DNA from: Chaetoderma sp. LZ-2023a
Lineage: Eukaryota; Mollusca; Caudofoveata; Chaetodermatida; Chaetodermatidae
Length of the DNA: 64,000 nt
Direction of reading: 5' to 3'
Assembly: GCA_034401795.1 (NCBI GenBank)
Contig: CM067372.1
Coordinates: 21,076,598 to 21,140,597 of the forward strand
Below the pieces are notes generated by a model. That model made no database searches. It was not told where the DNA came from and was given only the letters and a program-made list of their open reading frames with translations. The position numbers and the translations under genes are program-made. Positions 59,789 to 64,000 of this stretch are shown in pieces. Each line of letters begins with the position of its first letter. The first letter of the stretch is position 1.

Positions 59789-59938
59789 TTAAGGAACTTG
59801 AGCCAATTACCATAGATAGCATTAGCAGTTCTCTCAGTCCAGTGAATATTGTCATGACACACACTGAACTCTGTGAGTGGCAGGCGTGGAATGACAATAA
59901 CGCCGGACTCAGAGGACTTGATCTTGCTAGACTGAATT
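59779..59938 (-). pseudogene. Penelope-like ORF1, C-terminal remnant (copy 2)
   Basis: About 52 codons matching the end of the 498-residue ORF1: the SGNH block-V region reads HDNIHWTERTAN against QDKIHWSEKTAN, and the last residues FLNLN are identical. It stops at TGA (59,779-59,781). Everything upstream is replaced by LINE sequence. Confidence 0.85.
59782..59788 (-). promoter_or_regulatory. Candidate -1 ribosomal frameshift site (TTTAAAT), copy 2
   Basis: T TTA AAT followed by TGA in the ORF1 frame. After a one-base backward slip the reading is TTT AAA TTG AAT GAG and continues through the whole RT-endonuclease. The 7-base spacer is TGAATGA, again followed by GGGT with ACCC downstream, as in copy 1. 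Confidence 0.65.
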
Positions 59939-62900
59939 GCTCAAAATCCCTTTACAAAATTTAGAATGCTCTTTGGAAAAGATATGTTTTAGTAGTGATT
60001 TAAATGAGTCAATTTTAGAGCAGTTTCTAATTTCAGGTGGAAGAGAGTTCCAGAATCGCGGACCGGCTCGAGAAAATGCACGATCTCCAGTAGTTAAGTT
60101 TGATTTTGGTATGGTACATAGTAATTGTGTGCTAGACCTAAGAGACCTTGGTGCTGCTCTTTGCTGGATTAAGGATTTTAAGTATGGTGGGGCCAGATCA
60201 TGTAGGCACTTGAACACCAACAAAGCCACCTTGTACCATATACGTTGTCTTATAGGCAACCAGTGCAGCTCCAATAGGACAGGTGTGATATGATCGAATC
60301 TTTTGGTGTGTGTAATCAGTCTAGCTGCTGTATTCTGCGCTCTCTGTAAACGATCTAATTGGCTAGATGGTATGCCTATTAACAGAGAGTTACAGTAGTC
60401 TAGGCGTGACGTGATGGTAGCATGTACGAGAGTTTTGACCGCATTTTCATCCAGGAAGCTGCAAATTTTTCTAATGTTCCGAATGTTCATGAATATGGAA
60501 CGGCAGACAGTGGTAACATGAGCTTCCATCGATAGGGAATTGTCAAATGTTACGCCTATGTTACGGGCACTTGCACCGAAAGATACGTCAGCCTCCCCAA
60601 TGTGCAAACTGGTGATGTCAACCGTATGTCTTAGGTGCGGTGAGGTTATTAACAGAATTTCAGTTTTCTTATCATTCAACTGCAATAAGTTGCTTAACAT
60701 CCATAGTTTAATGTCACGAACACAGTCTTCAACACGCTCACGAGCATTCACCTGGTCATTTGCACAGAATGCGAGATATAGCTGTGTATCGTCAGCGTGG
60801 AAATGGTAACTTATGCCATGAGACTGCAATAGCACTCCAAAGGGTGCTGTATAGATTGTAAAAAGGATCGGTCCCAGGACCGACCCCTGTGGCACACCTG
60901 ATGTTAATTCATGTTCCTCTGATTTGATATTATTCACAATGATTATTTGATGGCGTTTTCTGAGATATGATGAAAACCAAGCAAGAGAAGTGTCTAAAAT
61001 GCCCAGTTCTGCTAATCTAGATAACATGACATCGTGGTCTATAGTGTCAAATGCGGCAGACAAATCCAGGAGAACTAGTAAAACACACTTGCGTTCATCC
61101 ATGGAACATAAGACATCATTTTGTACGCGCAGTAGGGCTGTCTCAGTGCTGTGAAGTTCGCGGTATGCGCTTTGAAAAGGTTCCAGAAGATTATTTCTTA
61201 CTAAGTGATCATTGAGCTGCTGGGCGACAACTCGTTCTAATACTTTTGACAGGAAAGGTAAATTTGAAACAGGTCTGTAGTTCCCAAGCACATTTTGGTC
61301 TAGTGATGTCTTTTTTAGTAACGGAATCACGTTTGCAGTTTTGAACAGGTCAGGGACATTGCCACTTGTTAAGGACAAATTAATGATTTTGAGTATCGTA
61401 GGCAATAATTCATCAACACAACCCTTAACAATATTTGTTGGTATCGGATCTAGTGAACAGGATGCTCGAGACAATTTGCGAATTATTGTCGATACTTCTT
61501 CAGAGCAAGCCGGTTTAAATTCTGTCATGGTACATTTTAAGTTAAGGGCGGTGCGACAACTAATTAGCGGTGAGTAGTTTTGGTGATTTAAAATGCAGTC
61601 ACGAATTAAACCAATTTTCTCCGAAAAGAAGTTCGCAAACTTGTTTGCTAGCTCAGTTGGGTCAGTGTGTTGTGGGAGATTGCTCTTACTTTTGTCCATG
61701 TGAAGTAGGTCGCTGAAGATGCTGAACAGCTTTCCCTGGTTGGATACATGTTCAGATACTAACGTGGAGTAATACGATCGCTTTGCTGATAGTATCATAT
61801 CACTTACGAGACGAACTTGACTTGCATGTACTTGGCGATGGACCTGAAGTTTGGATTTATGGGCGACACGCTCATGTTTACGACAGAGCTGTTTTGCAAC
61901 TTTTATTTCACAGTTGTACCATGGTGATTTCTCTCGGACAATGATTACCTTTCGCTTCAACGGGGCATGTTTATCGAGGATAGATCGCATATCGTTATTG
62001 TACTGCTCAACAATCCGTGATACGTCATCAGATGGATTCATGCACACCTCAGAGGACTGAATGTCGGACTTTAACGATTGTGTAGGGAGCGAATGAAGAT
62101 TTCGATACGTTAATTCCTTTCTCGGTAGTGCTGGTTTCAGAAGCGATATATCAAAGGTAATGGCAGCGTGATCAGATGTAATAGCACCAAGATCTACATT
62201 CACGTTTCTAATCACTGATTCGGTTGTTCGAGTTATGATTAAATCCAGTAAGTGACCCTTTGTATGGGTTGGGTAAGTAACATGCTGTTCTAGGTTTAAT
62301 GTATCAAGGAGTGTTCCTAGAGCAGATACACTACTGTCCGATGCATTCTCGAAGTGCACATTAAAGTCACCCAATATTAACAAATTGCCACTACTTAGAG
62401 CATATCGGTCGAAAAGCAGAGACAGTTCGTGAAGGTACTCTGTCATATTACGTTTATGCTTTTTTAATGACGGCGGGCTGTAAATCACAACGATTCGCAG
62501 TAAGCTAGAGTTCTGCACAATGTCAAATTCGAAGTTCTCAAATGTGTGATAAGAAGGAGATTTTGATACAGAAATCGTAATTGTCTCTTTTAGTAGAATG
62601 GCTATGCCACCGCCACCCCTGGATGATCTAGGGACATGCTTGAAAGAGTATCCAGCCGGTGTGAGGTCGCCTATTGCTATGTCATCGGTATCAGCCTTAA
62701 GCCATTTGAAATAACATAATCTACGATGTTAATGGTTTTATTTCGCATTGATCTTGCATTGAGAAGACAGCCTTTACACATTGCCTGGTGGTCTGATGCT
62801 TTGGGACCAGGATATGTGGAATCAACTATTGCAGAAGTAGTTGGTATCTTAATAAGATTGTCAGTACATGCAGCGGATTTGGATTGACGCTTTTTTCTCT

Positions 62901-63099
62901 TGTTGAGTGGTGTAGCGTGAATAGGAATAATTCTCTCTTTGAATCTCCCACCTCGACACGCACGGCGCGTAGGACGAGTATTGCTTATGCCACAATCATG
63001 AAGAGTTTTGAATACGTCATAGTCCAGTCTATGTAAAAAGCCACAATGGAGTACTGATCGGTGAGTTCTGTTCAGTTCCGCCGCCGAGTATGCAATCAT
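59927..63099 (-). pseudogene. L2/CR1-group LINE ORF2 (endonuclease-reverse transcriptase), broken
   Basis: Two frames. 63,099-62,677 holds an N-terminal basic part (RRACRGGRFKERIIPI) and the start of the APE-type endonuclease (LLNARSMRNKT). After a short deletion and frame change near 62,690 the reading continues (WLKADTDDIAIGDL, then the 863-residue frame from 62,518). Endonuclease motifs LILGDFNVH (47-55) and SDHAAI (115-120) are present, but the segment that should carry the catalytic TETW glutamate is missing just before WLK. RT motifs: LLDLSAAFDTIDH (483-495, D485), GVPQGSVLGP (541-550), HADDTQLY (574-581; His in place of the usual Tyr). The C-terminal LHWLPIRQRIWYK block is typical of the L2/CR1/Rex1 group. 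The 5' end is truncated. Dead by endonuclease loss. Confidence 0.85.
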
Positions 63100-63123
63100 G
63101 TCGATTGTTAGACAGTTGGACCC

Positions 63124-63345
63124 ATGGCCGCTCCGACCCCGACACTGCAGCCAGTCGACACGACACCGCTTCCCGTGGTAGCTCTATGAGTGGTGTCAGG
63201 TCTAGCTATCATGGCGCTCGGGATCAGCCTACTCCGCCACTAGCAAATCAGCTATAAGACTATCCTGACTCTCTACAGTAGCAGTGGAGACCACGGTGAG
63301 ACACTGAACCAGTTTGGCCTACCCTACAGCCCCTATACACGCTGC
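63124..63345 (+). pseudogene. Decayed small membrane protein of the virus-like block
   Basis: Starts with an ATG (MAAPTPTLQPVDTTPLPVVAL), followed by in-frame TGA and, later, TAG. A hydrophobic segment (VVSGLAIMALGISLLR) follows the first stop. It lies directly right of the composite insertion; its start is inside the right target-site duplication. Where it ends is unclear because it runs into the opposite-strand gene. Confidence 0.4.
63129..63174. repeat. Target-site duplication of the composite insertion, right copy
   Basis: Partner of 57,252-57,296. This copy keeps CCG and CCCCG where the left copy has CTG and CCTTG, so it is probably closer to the original target. Confidence 0.8.
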
Positions 63346-63725
63346 CAACATGCACATCCAAGGGCTGGATGTTTCCACAGCGCATCCTTTTCCAGCTTGT
63401 AGTATCGCAGGGCCTTGTTCAGCTCTGAGTCAGGTGAGGCCATGAAGGTCTGCAACTGCTGGAACACATCTGACAGATATTCCCGATCCTTGTAGATACC
63501 TTTAGCTCGCAGGAGCTGCTCGACGATACTCCCGCCCATGATAAGGTATTCGAGGAAGCAGATCTGCCCCTTACCAAATCCTAGATAGAGCTTCACAGCT
63601 GTCAGCTCCTTTGTCAGCTCAGCACCGGAGAGCTGAGCGAGCTCATCTGGTGTTTTCTTCTTGTAGTCCTTCAACTCCCTCCGGAAGAGCTCATAGTACT
63701 TCTCGCATCGCGTGAGCCTGGACAT
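63333..63725 (-). CDS. Unrecognised helical protein of the virus-like block
   Basis: 130 residues from an ATG to a stop, intact. It is rich in Leu, Lys, Glu and Tyr with a predicted all-helical character (RCEKYYELFRRELKDYKKK at the start; YLSDVFQQLQTFM later). No family recognised. The start faces the plus-strand gene at 63,749, 23 bp away, a divergent pair that could share a promoter. It shows no decay, unlike the neighbours. Confidence 0.5.
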   Translation of the reverse strand: MSRLTRCEKYYELFRRELKDYKKKTPDELAQLSGAELTKELTAVKLYLGFGKGQICFLEYLIMGGSIVEQLLRAKGIYKDREYLSDVFQQLQTFMASPDSELNKALRYYKLEKDALWKHPALGCACWQRV

Positions 63726-63748
63726 GTTTAAGATGTCTCAATAGAGAG

Positions 63749-63904
63749 ATGAATATTCCTGCGTACCAACCTGGACATCTGGCAGATGCAGACTGGGAAG
63801 ATCTTAATAGCTCACTCGACAGGGAACGCGGGCATTTAACTGCATTGTATACTCAGTGCTTAAACAATGACGTCAACTGTACAGATCGTGAAGCAACTGC
63901 CTGA
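63749..63904 (+). CDS. Short acidic frame, divergent from 63,725
   Basis: 51 residues from an ATG (MNIPAYQPGHLADADWEDL) to TGA. It overlaps the next ATG by 38 bp in another frame. The product is not recognised. The Pro/Tyr-containing start and tight overlap are virus-like, but the frame is short and may be incidental. Confidence 0.35.
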   Translation: MNIPAYQPGHLADADWEDLNSSLDRERGHLTALYTQCLNNDVNCTDREATA

Positions 63905-64000
63905 GAGCCAGGCGAGTCTTCAGAAGGTGGAGAACCTGCTGCGAACCAAGACCCAGAAGCTACTGACACAGGCTAAGCCCCTGGCAGTCCATATCGCCAG
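63867..64000 (+). CDS. N-terminus of a gene running off the window
   Basis: Open from ATG at 63,867 to the window end (MTSTVQIVKQLPESQASLQ, then a Lys/Thr/Leu-rich helical stretch), at least 44 codons. It overlaps the preceding frame. It could be the next gene of the virus-like block; too short to identify. Confidence 0.4.
   Translation, partial: MTSTVQIVKQLPESQASLQKVENLLRTKTQKLLTQAKPLAVHIA

Larger units (their letters stand above)
57297..63128 (-). mobile_element. Composite retroelement: LINE (5') joined to Penelope-like element (3')
   Basis: In transcription order: LINE ORF2 (63,099-59,927), a junction near 59,935, the last 50 codons of Penelope-like ORF1, the frameshift site, complete ORF2 (to 57,473), about 155 bp of 3' UTR, and a (CATA)n tail at 57,318-57,297. 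Both parts have the same orientation and one pair of target-site duplications encloses them. The sequence just before the junction (TTTTGTAAAGGGATTTTGAG) resembles a LINE 3' UTR. This fits one insertion made by template switching, or a Penelope-like insertion that removed the LINE 3' end. Confidence 0.7.
49646..64000. mobile_element. Unclassified virus-like or Polinton-style element, decayed and interrupted
   Basis: Excluding the two retroelement insertions, this region holds at least ten small frames on both strands with gaps or overlaps of only 2-54 bp: a signal-peptide protein, two membrane proteins, an acidic-tail protein, a roughly 390-residue protein, and others. Such packing is unlike the surrounding intergenic DNA and unlike host genes, and its base composition is clearly richer in G+C. 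I see no DNA polymerase, integrase, ATPase, protease or helicase in the window, so the class is open. The right end lies outside the window. Confidence 0.5.

Noticed and set aside
1..64000. tRNA or rRNA genes
   Set aside because: No cloverleaf or rRNA core was seen by eye; the only tRNA-like sequence is the decayed SINE-like head at 33.8 kb.

Overview
This window is eukaryotic and almost certainly from an invertebrate animal nuclear genome. It holds a rhodopsin-class seven-helix receptor, an L2/CR1-type LINE, Penelope-like retroelements, a tRNA-derived SINE-like sequence and huge satellite arrays, and no bacterial-style operon. It has two 500-N assembly gaps. I cannot name the species. Tandem repeats make up well over half of the window and most long open frames are artefacts of them.

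Layout. 1-740: copy of a dispersed foldback family carrying TGACGT/ACGTCA motifs. 1763-2770: intact single-exon GPCR-like gene. 2781-8566: about 5.8 kb of telomere-variant hexamers (TTAGTG, TTAGTA and scattered TTAGGG on the minus strand) with a roughly 2 kb internal duplication. 9106-33598: about 24.5 kb of a 65-bp satellite with higher-order repeats and a gap. 33.8-34.5 kb: SINE-like sequence and an imperfect inverted repeat. 34.55-36.56 kb: 20-bp satellite. 38.4-49.2 kb: more minisatellites and at least four further pieces of the foldback family, otherwise no recognisable genes.

49.6-64.0 kb is a nested mobile-element region. The oldest layer is a compact block of small, closely spaced, mostly broken genes on both strands that looks like a DNA-virus-like or Polinton-style element; I see none of the hallmark genes, so it stays unclassified. 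It is interrupted twice by minus-strand retroelements: a Penelope-like element at about 50.6-53.1 kb, and a composite at 57,297-63,128 made of a LINE joined to a 5'-truncated Penelope-like element, with one shared target-site duplication.

The most interesting observation is the Penelope-like element. It carries an upstream ORF1 with a full SGNH (GDSL-type) hydrolase residue set. ORF2 encodes reverse transcriptase plus a GIY-YIG endonuclease and has no usable ATG at its start. In both copies the last sense codons of ORF1 form a textbook -1 frameshift heptamer (TTTAAAC then TAA; TTTAAAT then TGA), and slipping back one base leads straight into ORF2. A hammerhead-ribozyme-like motif lies about 410 bp upstream of ORF1. 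Together these suggest a retroelement that makes an SGNH protein and, by frameshifting, an SGNH-RT-endonuclease fusion.
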